Position numbers and translations under genes: made by a program. The notes beneath the pieces were generated by a model. It searched no databases, was not told where the DNA came from, and was given only the letters and a program-made list of their open reading frames with translations. Of a stretch of DNA of 64,000 bases, positions 8,369 to 17,164 are shown in pieces; positions within the stretch are counted from its first letter, which is position 1; every line of letters starts with the position of its first letter. This stretch comes from an archaeon (lineage in GTDB: Archaea > Nanobdellota > Nanobdellia > Pacearchaeales > GW2011-AR1): positions 47,399-111,398 of the forward strand of contig JABHZE010000003.1 in NCBI GenBank assembly GCA_018653485.1, read 5' to 3'.

Positions 8369-10909
8369 ATGATATGTAAAAAAGGAGTGTTTTTTAGTAC
8401 AGATGCGTTAATAGCTCTGATTATAATATTCTTAAGTATCTTAGTTCTTGTTCCATTTGTTAAATATGCTCATAGAGATAGTTTTATTCAATCAGATGTT
8501 AAAGATGTTTTGACTTCTCTTAAAATTGGGGAGATTGATAATGTTTATGTGCAAGAATTAATTGCTCAAGGTAGAATTAGTGATTTAAATAAATCTGTTT
8601 TAGAACAGATTGGAGAATTTTATATAACTGATTTAGATGTTGCTAAAAATTTGGGAGATGAAGTCTTAGATAGTCTTGAAAGTAATGAAAATATTGGGAT
8701 TTGGTATGAAAATACTTTAATTGTTGCTAAAAATACTAGTCCTATTGAAGATGCACAAAATATAGAAGTTGATAGTCAGATAATTAGTGGTATTCAAGAA
8801 GGGGAGAGTGTTACTGGATTTTCAGGAAGAGCTTTTCTCTTAAATAGTGTTCCTAAAAAATATTTTTATTTTGGTGGTTATGTTGGTGATGGTAATATTT
8901 CTATTAATATAAATGGTAGTGGGGAGGTGGAGGGTTTGGATTTAGAAGTGGCGATTAATAAGGATTTTGATATTTATCTTAATGATATTTTTTCAGGGCA
9001 TTATGAAAATGCTTCTTCTAATTTTGTTCCTGCTAATTATGATTTAAGTGCTTATGTTGGTAATATGAATCCTGGTGAAAATACAATTGAATTTAGAGGG
9101 GATAATTTACATATTGCAGGAGGTTATGTTAAAGTAACTTATAGTAATTCTAGTTTAACAAATGGGAATGGAAAATATCATTTTCCAGGTATTGAAGGAT
9201 TGATTAATATTTATGATGGGCTTTATGTTCCTGGAAATCTAACTGATATGGAAATATTTTTACATTTTAATAATAATTTAACTACTTTTTTAAATATTGG
9301 AAATGTTACTGTTTTTAATGGTTCTACCTCTGGAGAAGAGAGTTTTACTATAAATAATTCTTATTTGTCTTCGCGGTTAGATTACGATTCTTTATCTGAA
9401 ACAACTATTCCTTTAAGATTAGGATTAGAAGGTGCGAATTATACTGTTAGTGGAGAGAAAGATGCTGATGTTTTTTCTGTAACTGATATTTCTGGGAGTA
9501 TGGGTGGTGCTTGTTCTGGATATTCTCCTTGGTATTGTTGTTGGTGGGGGGCTGATTGTGGAACTCAATCTGGTTGTGAGGATACTTGTGGTGGAACTTA
9601 TGATGGAGGGCCTTTAGAAGATGCTAAAGAAGCTAACAAAGTTTTTATTAATGCTATTTTAAATAATTCAAATAATCGTGTTGGTTTAGTTGCTTACCAG
9701 ACAGATGCTTATGCTGATGATTTTCATGAATTATCAAATGATAATGAATCATTGATTGATGAGGTAGAAGAATGGGAATCTGGAGGTGGAACTTGTATTT
9801 GTTGTGGTATAAATGAGGCTGTTGAAGATTTAGTTGATAATTCTGATCCTAGTAAATTTAGATCTATTGTTGTTATGAGTGATGGAGAGGCGACTAGAGA
9901 ATGTAATGAGCAAGGAAATACTCCTGATTTAAATGGTAATGGGCAGGCAGATGATGCAGGAGATGATGCTATTCAGGCTGCTTGTGATGCTTATAATGAT
10001 CATGATATGCGTATTTATGCTGTTGGTTTTGGGGGTGGTGCTGATGAAGATACCCTCGAGGGGATTGCTAATTGTGGTAATGGGACTTATCATTATGGGG
10101 ATGTAGATAGTTTGATAGATATTTATAAATTAATTGCAGAAGAAATTATTGATGTGGCTTTTTCTGAGCAGACCACTATAGTTTCTTCAAATTTGTTTAG
10201 TAAATTATATCCTGATTCTTATATTAGTTTTGATTATGAAGCTCCTGATAATGAGTATGGTTTAATTACAATTAATGAGGAAGGATTTTCAGATAGTTAT
10301 GAAGGTTATTTTGAAGTTCCTGATAATTCAAGTGTTTCTGAGGCAAGAGTTATTTCTTATTCTGGTTCAAGATGGACAGATAATGTTGATTTAAATGGTA
10401 ATTCTATTTATGATTTGTCTAATTATGGGAGTGATTATGTTCAGTTTGGTGATCCTTATGCAATTAATTTGCCGTCGGGTTTAGTTGAAAGTAATAATAC
10501 TGTGAGAGTTACTACTGGTTTGTCTCCTGATAATTCTAGTGAAGGTTCTATACATAATAAAATAATTTATAATTTAGTTAGAAATTTTGTTGCTTATTCA
10601 AGTATTTCATCTTTTTCAGAGGGGTGTTCATGGTATTTAGAATTTGAGGATGATAGTAATCTTACTGTTAGTATTCCTTTAAATTATTCTGGAAGTAATT
10701 CTTGCGAGTATAGTGAAAGTGTAAGGGCGTATGATGTGAATGATGCCATACAATCAGCTGTTTATAACTTGTTAGAATTATTAGATTTTTATAATGATGG
10801 TAAATTAGATGTTAAATTTACAGAACAAGATTTTGCAATAAGTTCTTCTCAAATAATTGGGATTCCTTATGGATGGAGTAGTGAAATTCAAATTAGGAGG
10901 TGGTATTGA
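8369..10909 (+). CDS. pilus-associated VWA-domain protein (putative tip adhesin)
   Basis: Pilin-like N-terminus KKGVFFSTDALIALIIIFLSILV; MIDAS DISGSMG ... VGLVAYQTDA ... IVVMSDGEA; within pilus locus. Confidence 0.8.
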   Translation: MICKKGVFFSTDALIALIIIFLSILVLVPFVKYAHRDSFIQSDVKDVLTSLKIGEIDNVYVQELIAQGRISDLNKSVLEQIGEFYITDLDVAKNLGDEVLDSLESNENIGIWYENTLIVAKNTSPIEDAQNIEVDSQIISGIQEGESVTGFSGRAFLLNSVPKKYFYFGGYVGDGNISININGSGEVEGLDLEVAINKDFDIYLNDIFSGHYENASSNFVPANYDLSAYVGNMNPGENTIEFRGDNLHIAGGYVKVTYSNSSLTNGNGKYHFPGIEGLINIYDGLYVPGNLTDMEIFLHFNNNLTTFLNIGNVTVFNGSTSGEESFTINNSYLSSRLDYDSLSETTIPLRLGLEGANYTVSGEKDADVFSVTDISGSMGGACSGYSPWYCCWWGADCGTQSGCEDTCGGTYDGGPLEDAKEANKVFINAILNNSNNRVGLVAYQTDAYADDFHELSNDNESLIDEVEEWESGGGTCICCGINEAVEDLVDNSDPSKFRSIVVMSDGEATRECNEQGNTPDLNGNGQADDAGDDAIQAACDAYNDHDMRIYAVGFGGGADEDTLEGIANCGNGTYHYGDVDSLIDIYKLIAEEIIDVAFSEQTTIVSSNLFSKLYPDSYISFDYEAPDNEYGLITINEEGFSDSYEGYFEVPDNSSVSEARVISYSGSRWTDNVDLNGNSIYDLSNYGSDYVQFGDPYAINLPSGLVESNNTVRVTTGLSPDNSSEGSIHNKIIYNLVRNFVAYSSISSFSEGCSWYLEFEDDSNLTVSIPLNYSGSNSCEYSESVRAYDVNDAIQSAVYNLLELLDFYNDGKLDVKFTEQDFAISSSQIIGIPYGWSSEIQIRRWY

Positions 10910-10911
10910 GA

Positions 10912-11814
10912 ATGAATAAAAAAGGTATGTTTTTTACTGCTTTAGCAATTAGTATCTTATCTGTTTTTGTTTTAGGTTATGGAATTTATTTAATTAATGA
11001 TGAAAGAGTTTCTATAAATAAAAGAGTTGATACAATGAATAATTTTGTTTCTATGATTGAAGATGATTTGCCTAGAAAATTATATATTTCTGGATTTAGA
11101 AGTGTTTTTTTATTTGAAAAAAGAATTGTAGAGAGTGGAAGTTATATTGATGATGTTGAAAATAGGTTTAATGAATTATTTTTTAATGGAACTTTATATG
11201 GTTCTGATGAAGGGCTAATGAATGGAATTATTTTTTCTGATATAGAGAGTAATTATAATGATGCTGGAAACAGGATAAATGTTGATGTTAATTTTTCAAA
11301 TCCTGTTGTGAATATTAGTCAAGAAGATTCTTGGAGAATTAAAATTAGTATTGTTATGGATGTTTTGATTAATGATAAAAGTGGTTTAGCCTTATGGAAT
11401 AGGACTTACACTGGGGAAAATTATGTTTCTGTTCAAGGTTTTGAGGATCCTCTTTATTTAATTAAGAGTAATGGATTAATTGTGCATCCTATAAATAAAA
11501 CAGTGTATACTACATTTGTAACTGGAGGGAATGCTAGTAATTTGTTGAGTCATACTCGAAATGGTTATTATAAAAATTCAACTAGTGCCCCTAGTTTTTT
11601 GCAGAGATTAGAAGGTGATTTAAGTGCTAATGAAAATGGAATTGAGTCATTAGTTTATCTTCCTGATTTGTCTACTCAAGGAATTAGTACAAAAGAAAAA
11701 TCAGTTGTTGATTATATTTATTTTTCTACTGATAATCCTGCTTTTAGTAGTGTTGCTGGAATGCCTTCTTGGTTTAGATTAGATAATGAGCATTTAGATG
11801 ATTATGGGTTGTGA
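10912..11814 (+). CDS. pilus-locus membrane-anchored protein
   Basis: MNKKGMFFTALAISILSVFVLGYGIYLI N-terminal TM; follows VWA gene; ATG at 10912 preferred over GTG at 10900. Confidence 0.6.
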   Translation: MNKKGMFFTALAISILSVFVLGYGIYLINDERVSINKRVDTMNNFVSMIEDDLPRKLYISGFRSVFLFEKRIVESGSYIDDVENRFNELFFNGTLYGSDEGLMNGIIFSDIESNYNDAGNRINVDVNFSNPVVNISQEDSWRIKISIVMDVLINDKSGLALWNRTYTGENYVSVQGFEDPLYLIKSNGLIVHPINKTVYTTFVTGGNASNLLSHTRNGYYKNSTSAPSFLQRLEGDLSANENGIESLVYLPDLSTQGISTKEKSVVDYIYFSTDNPAFSSVAGMPSWFRLDNEHLDDYGL

Positions 11815-11857
11815 AATTTTTCAATAAGTTTTTATAGTTTTATTCTCTAGTTGAATT

Positions 11858-12241
11858 ATGGAAAGAGGGATATTGATTTTTTTTATTGCATTAGTGATAG
11901 GAGTAGGTTTGGGTATGTTTTTTTATTCTAATGAAATTGATAATTTTTTTGAGAGTGATGGAGGCTCTTCAAATAGAGAGGGGTTAGATGATCCAAGTGA
12001 TTTAAGTGATGGTTCTGGTTTAGACGGAGATTCTAGTTTAGGAGGTGGTTTAGGTATTGATTCTGAAGGGGGTTCTGATAGTGGTGGAGGTATTGGAAGT
12101 AATCTTCCAGATGGATTGGATTTAAGTATGATTGAAGAAAGTTCGTGTGGGTTTTATTTTGATGAATATGATATTTGCGGAGGGGTTTGTGAAGAAGGTG
12201 AATGTGTTAGTGAAGGTAGGAGTTGTTATTGCAAAAAGTGA
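11858..12241 (+). CDS. small secreted/membrane protein, Gly/Ser/Asp-rich with C-terminal Cys cluster
   Basis: N-terminal TM, GSDSGGGIGSNLPDG linker, CGFYFDEYDICGGVCEEGECVSEGRSCYCKK. Confidence 0.6.
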   Translation: MERGILIFFIALVIGVGLGMFFYSNEIDNFFESDGGSSNREGLDDPSDLSDGSGLDGDSSLGGGLGIDSEGGSDSGGGIGSNLPDGLDLSMIEESSCGFYFDEYDICGGVCEEGECVSEGRSCYCKK

Positions 12242-12277
12242 TTTTTTCTAAGATTTATTCTTTTTTTTTGGGAAAGG

Positions 12278-12286
12278 TATATAAAG
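12278..12286 (+). promoter_or_regulatory. archaeal TATA box for the ncRNA gene at 12308
   Basis: gggaaaggTATATAAAG with BRE-like purine tract, ~26 nt upstream of the first base of the closing helix. Confidence 0.6.
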
Positions 12287-12307
12287 GAGTGATGGTTAAT
12301 AATTATT

Positions 12308-12530
12308 AGATCGGTAATCCGGTTGCTCTGAAAAGAGTGTGTGATGACAGCCTCTATTAAGGTTCAATAATTAATTTAAAGAACGGGCGAAATCTTTAAA
12401 TGAAATATATCCTTGTTAAGCTATGTTACTATACGAAAAAAAACTTTAAAACAAAATTGGAAAATTAGTTTTGAATCAATTAGTTTAAGTTATTTTTCAA
12501 CTGTGCCCAATTACTGATTACCGATCTACT
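12308..12530 (+). ncRNA. putative structured non-coding RNA of unknown family
   Basis: Perfect 12-bp terminal helix AGATCGGTAATC (12308-12319)/GATTACCGATCT (12516-12527), inner GGTTG/CAGCC and CTCT-GAAA-AGAG helices, GGGC/GCCC pairing, upstream TATA box, downstream T7 tract, no ORF. Confidence 0.6.
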
Positions 12531-12742
12531 TTTTTTATTAATTGATTGATGATTAGTGGGGAGATATATTTGAGAGAGATGGATGAGAGTGAGTGGGAGA
12601 TATATTTAAGATGAATTGTTGAGAGGATTTTGGTTAGTGGAGATTATTTATATTGATGTTGAAAGAGTTTTATTGAGGGGGATTTGTAAATATTTATTAA
12701 GTCTTAATTATTAGTATTTAATAATTAGATTATGAAATATAG

Positions 12743-13633
12743 GTGAAAATGGAAAAAAATAATATTGGAAAGATTAGTGAAGATTTGAAAAATGGGGTTA
12801 AAATGATTGCTATGATTGCTCCTAGTTTTGTTGTTGATTTTAGTTATCCTTCTATATTGAATAGGTTGGATGATTTGGGATTTGATAAATCTGTTGAATT
12901 AACTTTTGGTGCTAAGATGATTAATAGAGAGTATCATAAGAAACTTAAGAAGGCTAAGGGATTGGTTATTTCAAGTCCTTGTCCGGGGATTGTTAGTACT
13001 ATTAAAACTAGATATCCTCAATATGTTAAGAATTTGATTTTGGTTGATAGTCCTTTGGTTGCTACTGCTAAGATTTGTAAGAAAACTTATCCAACACATA
13101 AGACTTGTTTTATTAGTCCTTGTGATTTTAAGAAGATTGAATGTGAGGCTTGTAAGTATGTAGATTATGTAATTGATTATGAGCAACTTAAGGAAATGTT
13201 TAGGAAGAGAAAAATAGGGAAAGATAATAAGTGTGTTTTATTTGATAGGTTTTATAATGATTATACCAAGGTTTATCCTCTTTCAGGTGGGTTGGCTAAG
13301 ACTGCCCATATTAAAGGTTTGATTAAAGAAGATGAGTTTTTAGATATTGATGGGATTAAGAATGTTATGAAATTTTTAGATAATCCTGATCCTAAAATAA
13401 AGTTTTTAGATGTTTTATTTTGTAATGGTGGATGTATTGGAGGGCCTCATACAAATCAGAAGTTGAGTATTAAACAAAAGAGAGAGAAGGTTATGAAGTA
13501 TTTAGAGAAGTCAAAAGATGAAGATATTCCTGAAGATAGGAAGGGGTTGATTGTAAAGGCTAAAGGGTTGAAGTTTAGTGGGGATGTTTGGTGGGTGAAG
13601 AAAGGTAGTAAGGGTTTGATTGAGAAGAAATAA
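12743..13633 (+). CDS. stand-alone [FeFe]-hydrogenase large-subunit-like H-cluster domain protein
   Basis: L1-like ISSPCPGIVSTIKTRYPQYVKN, L2-like FISPCDFKKIECE, L3-like FLDVLFCNGGCIGGPHTN, YPLSGGLAKTA; no N-terminal ferredoxin-type Cys clusters. Confidence 0.75.
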   Translation: MKMEKNNIGKISEDLKNGVKMIAMIAPSFVVDFSYPSILNRLDDLGFDKSVELTFGAKMINREYHKKLKKAKGLVISSPCPGIVSTIKTRYPQYVKNLILVDSPLVATAKICKKTYPTHKTCFISPCDFKKIECEACKYVDYVIDYEQLKEMFRKRKIGKDNKCVLFDRFYNDYTKVYPLSGGLAKTAHIKGLIKEDEFLDIDGIKNVMKFLDNPDPKIKFLDVLFCNGGCIGGPHTNQKLSIKQKREKVMKYLEKSKDEDIPEDRKGLIVKAKGLKFSGDVWWVKKGSKGLIEKK

Positions 13634-13645
13634 ATTTTATTTAGA

Positions 13646-14521
13646 TTAATAAACAATAACCAAAATAGCACCTGCAGTCATTATTGCTGTGGCAATTGCT
13701 TTTGTGATTAAATTATGTTCTTTGAATAATCTTCCTCCGATTATTACTGCGAAGAAGACTGAGATTCTTTTAATTGAAAGAACTAGTGCTACTGGGGCTA
13801 TTTTAACTGCATGTATTTGAGTGTATCTATAGATTATTGTTAAGATTGAGATTGTTAAGATTATTTTCCAAGAATGTTTTATTGAATGTTTTAGGTCTTT
13901 GGTTTTTCTTGTTGAGAGAAGGAATGTTATAAAAATTATTGCTAGGAAAAGGTGTTGGAATGCCATGAATCCATTTACTGGAACTTTGAAATTTTTAAGA
14001 AGTGCTTTGTCTAGAATAGATGTTGTTGTGAAAAGTATTAATGCTATTATGATGTAATAATATCCTTTTGATTTGAATAGACTCTTTATTGGGTCAATGA
14101 ATTTTTGATTTTGTTTTAATTGTAAGACATAGGTTCCTGCTAATAAAAGAAACATTCCTAAAATTTCAAATTGTGTTAGAGATTCTTGTAAAAATATTAA
14201 TGCCCCTAGTGCAACTAATCCTGGAGTTAGGACTAATAGGGGGAGGGCGTTGCTTAGTTCTAGGTTTTTAATTCCTAACATTACACAAAGAAATGCTAAT
14301 GCTCCTAAGAATGATTTAATGAAAAGAACTAGGAGTCCTGAAGTTGTTAGTGTTGAGAAATCTGTGAAAAAGAAAAAAGGGATTGCTAAGATAAGATTAA
14401 ATATTGCAAAGAGTGTTGAGAAGGATAGTGCGTTTTCTTTGAATAATGCTTTTTTTTCAAAGATTGCTGCTGTTGCTGAAAATAATGCTGATGTTAATGC
14501 TAGGAAATACCATTGAATCAT
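13646..14521 (-). CDS. EamA/DMT-superfamily transporter
   Basis: About 10 TM helices; ALTSALFSATAAIFEKKAL start and LLAGTYVLQLKQNQ repeat typical of EamA. Confidence 0.75.
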   Translation of the reverse strand: MIQWYFLALTSALFSATAAIFEKKALFKENALSFSTLFAIFNLILAIPFFFFTDFSTLTTSGLLVLFIKSFLGALAFLCVMLGIKNLELSNALPLLVLTPGLVALGALIFLQESLTQFEILGMFLLLAGTYVLQLKQNQKFIDPIKSLFKSKGYYYIIIALILFTTTSILDKALLKNFKVPVNGFMAFQHLFLAIIFITFLLSTRKTKDLKHSIKHSWKIILTISILTIIYRYTQIHAVKIAPVALVLSIKRISVFFAVIIGGRLFKEHNLITKAIATAIMTAGAILVIVY

Positions 14522-15339
14522 TTTTCAATATTTGTTGTCCTCTTATATGTTAATCCTAAATCTTCTATGGTATTTATTACTTGTTGTCTTTGTTCTGATT
14601 TTCCACATCCTTTCCAATCAATAAGAACTTCTTTTATTTGTTCCTTGGTTTTTTCTTCTGCTTGTTGTAGCATTGATGGGGTGATTGGTAAGGCGTGCTG
14701 AGGAATTATATGTGAGATTGCATAGTTAGAGTTGAGTTGGATTTTGTTAAATACTGGTGCATAATGAGGGCCTCCGATTCCTATTGCTGTAATGGTATTT
14801 ACAAAATTTTTTTTGTCAAAATTTTGCAAGGAGAGAATAGTTTTAGCTACAATTTTTGCTGCATTTTCATCTAACCATTCTGGTTCTTGACTTCCTAATT
14901 CAATAAATATGCAAGGGATTTCTGTTAAAGGTCCGTGATGAGTTACTTCTAATGTAATGTTATATTCTTTTGTTAGTGTTTTTTTGTCTTTTTCATAATT
15001 TTTGTTTAATTGTTGGAAAAGATATTTAAGAACATATGCAGAGGTTGGGCAGATTTTTCCTGGTTGCCCTCCTAAATCTGCTGAACGCCAATTTCCAGGA
15101 GCATGGAGGCAGAGTGAGGGATTTCCTTTTTCTGATTTATGAGTTGATGCAAAAACTAAGAGGTCTATGTTTTTGAATTCAGGAAATGTTTTTGAATTAA
15201 GATTTTCTGAGAAGATTGTTTCTTTTTTTAATTTTATAATTGGGGTTTGAGGTGTGAATGCTAGTTTTTGAAATTGTTGAACTATGTTATTTCCTGCTTG
15301 GTTTTTTTCATGATACGCTATTGCAAATCTTATTGGCAT
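14518..15339 (-). CDS. dtdA: D-aminoacyl-tRNA deacylase (Dtd2/GEK1 family)
   Basis: EVTHHGPLTEIPCIFIELGSQEPEW, AIGIGGPHYAPVF, ISHIIPQHAL. Confidence 0.88.
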   Translation of the reverse strand: MPIRFAIAYHEKNQAGNNIVQQFQKLAFTPQTPIIKLKKETIFSENLNSKTFPEFKNIDLLVFASTHKSEKGNPSLCLHAPGNWRSADLGGQPGKICPTSAYVLKYLFQQLNKNYEKDKKTLTKEYNITLEVTHHGPLTEIPCIFIELGSQEPEWLDENAAKIVAKTILSLQNFDKKNFVNTITAIGIGGPHYAPVFNKIQLNSNYAISHIIPQHALPITPSMLQQAEEKTKEQIKEVLIDWKGCGKSEQRQQVINTIEDLGLTYKRTTNIEK

Positions 15340-15340
15340 T

Positions 15341-15760
15341 TTATCTTTTGATTATTTTATTGTTTATTATATCTTTAGTTGTTAAGACTTTAACTTTATT
15401 TTGTTTTTGAAAGTGTTTATCATCAGACCAAATAGGACAATTAAAAGTTAGTGCAGTTGCTATAAAAATTACATCATTAGGATCTATTTTTTCAATAATC
15501 TTTTTTGCTTCTTCTCTATTTTCAATTATTCTTTTAGTTCTTATAATCTTAACTTTTTTTAATAATCTTAATAAAAGTATATTAAATTCATAATCTGTTA
15601 ATTTGGATTTTCTTAATATTTCTTTTTTATGATTAAATATCTCTTCAAACTCAAATTCTGGGAATAATAAATTATATTTAAAATTAAAAATTAATTCTCT
15701 TGTGAGATTATCTCTGATTAATGCAGATATGAAAATATTTGTATCAATTACTATATCCAT
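15341..15760 (-). CDS. PIN-domain toxin (VapC-like)
   Basis: MDIVIDTNIFISALIRD, DPNDVIFIATAL, CPIWSDDKHF acidic PIN residues. Confidence 0.85.
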   Translation of the reverse strand: MDIVIDTNIFISALIRDNLTRELIFNFKYNLLFPEFEFEEIFNHKKEILRKSKLTDYEFNILLLRLLKKVKIIRTKRIIENREEAKKIIEKIDPNDVIFIATALTFNCPIWSDDKHFQKQNKVKVLTTKDIINNKIIKR

Positions 15761-16016
15761 TAAATCTTAAACCTGCTCTAGTTTTTATTTTTTTGCTTAT
15801 TTCATCTACATCTTTTTGTGTTAATTTGCTTTTAGAAGCAATCCGATTCATTTCTTCTAGATCATTTATTCTTTGTTCTATTGCTCTTCTTGCAATTTCG
15901 CTCCACCTAATTTCAGTTATTTGTTTCATTTTTTTATGAAGTTCTTCAGGAATTGAAAGTGTTATGTTTGGCATTTTGTTTGTTTTTATTTTACACATAT
16001 ATATGTGATTACACAT
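15744..16016 (-). CDS. RHH antitoxin (VapB-like)
   Basis: ITLSIPEELHKKMKQITEIRWSEIARRAIEQRI; overlaps vapC-like ORF. Confidence 0.8.
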   Translation of the reverse strand: MCNHIYMCKIKTNKMPNITLSIPEELHKKMKQITEIRWSEIARRAIEQRINDLEEMNRIASKSKLTQKDVDEISKKIKTRAGLRFNGYSN

Positions 16017-16031
16017 ATATAAGGTTTTTGG

Positions 16032-16586
16032 TTATCTCCTAACCTCCTTACCCTCAATAATTAATGTTGAAGGTTTTCCTGTTAATGGGCCTTGGTTTAT
16101 GATTATGTCTACTTGTTTTTCTATTTTTTTAGGGATTTCATTTATGTTTATTATTGGGGGTTGTCCTGCTAGATTTACTGAAGTAGTGATGAATGGTTTT
16201 TCTGATTTTTGGATTTGTTTTGTTAGAGGGTTTTTTGGGATTCTTATTCCTATTGTTTCTGTTTTTGAAATATGTGTTAAGAATTTGGGATTTTGTTTTT
16301 TTAGGATTAATGTGTAAGGGCCTGGGAGATATTTGTTTAACTTCATAGTTGAGGGAATTTGGCAGTTTTCTTTTATCCATTTAATTGATGGAGCAATTAT
16401 TGAAATAGGTTTATCTTTATCTCTTGATTTTATTGATTTTATTTTGCTTACTGCTTTTTTGTTTTCTGCATCACAACCTAATCCATAAATTGTATCTGTT
16501 GGATAGATAAATATTTTTCCTTGTTGGATTTTTTGGATTAATGTTTTGGTAGGTATTTTTGATATGGTTTTTTCTTGTTTTTCCAT
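16032..16586 (-). CDS. Sua5/YciO/YrdC threonylcarbamoyl-AMP synthase
   Basis: GKIFIYPTDTIYGLGCDA, KSRDKDKPISI, GPYTLIL, GIRIPKN, ITTSVNLAGQPP. Confidence 0.9.
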   Translation of the reverse strand: MEKQEKTISKIPTKTLIQKIQQGKIFIYPTDTIYGLGCDAENKKAVSKIKSIKSRDKDKPISIIAPSIKWIKENCQIPSTMKLNKYLPGPYTLILKKQNPKFLTHISKTETIGIRIPKNPLTKQIQKSEKPFITTSVNLAGQPPIININEIPKKIEKQVDIIINQGPLTGKPSTLIIEGKEVRR

Positions 16587-16619
16587 AGGTTTTAAAAGTT
16601 AGATTTGTTTAATAAGTTT

Positions 16620-16871
16620 ATGATGGAAGGAGTAATTAAATGGGTATTATATTTGTTAGTATTTGCTACAAGTTATCCAGTTGGAATTTGGTTGAAAAAA
16701 GTTTGTAGTGATGAAGTTAAAAGTTGGGAGAGTAGATTGAAAGGCATGATTGTTATTAGTATTGTTTTAATTGGAGTTATTTTGTTTTTAGATTTTGCTT
16801 ATAAAGTTGAAGTTGTTTTGAGTTTATTGTATGTTATTCTTGTTAATCTAGTTGTTTTAAGGAAGAAATAA
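16620..16871 (+). CDS. small membrane protein
   Basis: Two to three TM segments; ORF only. Confidence 0.45.
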   Translation: MMEGVIKWVLYLLVFATSYPVGIWLKKVCSDEVKSWESRLKGMIVISIVLIGVILFLDFAYKVEVVLSLLYVILVNLVVLRKK

Positions 16872-16910
16872 AACCTAAACATATTTATATGAAAAAAGAT
16901 AATTAATTCT

Positions 16911-17066
16911 ATGTATAATATTGATTTTTTACCTCAAATTGAAGCATTTAGAAGAGATCTTGAGAGTGGAAATAAAAGTTATTCATTACCTGAGGTTTTA
17001 GAATGTCATGAGGATGTAAATGGTGAATATGTTCCGAATCCTGTTGAATCTGGTTCTAATAAATAA
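16911..17066 (+). CDS. small hypothetical protein (51 aa)
   Basis: ATG ORF MYNIDFLPQIEAFRRDLESGNKSYSLPEVLECHEDVNGEYVPNPVESGSNK with TATA-like atatttatat upstream. Confidence 0.4.
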   Translation: MYNIDFLPQIEAFRRDLESGNKSYSLPEVLECHEDVNGEYVPNPVESGSNK

Positions 17067-17164
17067 TTTTAGAAACAATTTGTTTTTATATAAATTTCAA
17101 TTACTCTCTCAACGATTTTAATTTGTTCTCTCTTATAAATAGGGGGAGAAAAATAAAAATCACT

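Noticed and set aside
12308-12530. ncRNA as archaeal RNase P RNA
   Set aside because: I could not find the conserved P4 strands (GGAAGUCC-type and ACAGAA/GGCUUA-type). Left as unknown; a covariance search is decisive.
12971-13671. Minus-strand ORFs 12971-13186 and 13456-13671
   Set aside because: They are antisense to the H-cluster protein gene with low-complexity translation.
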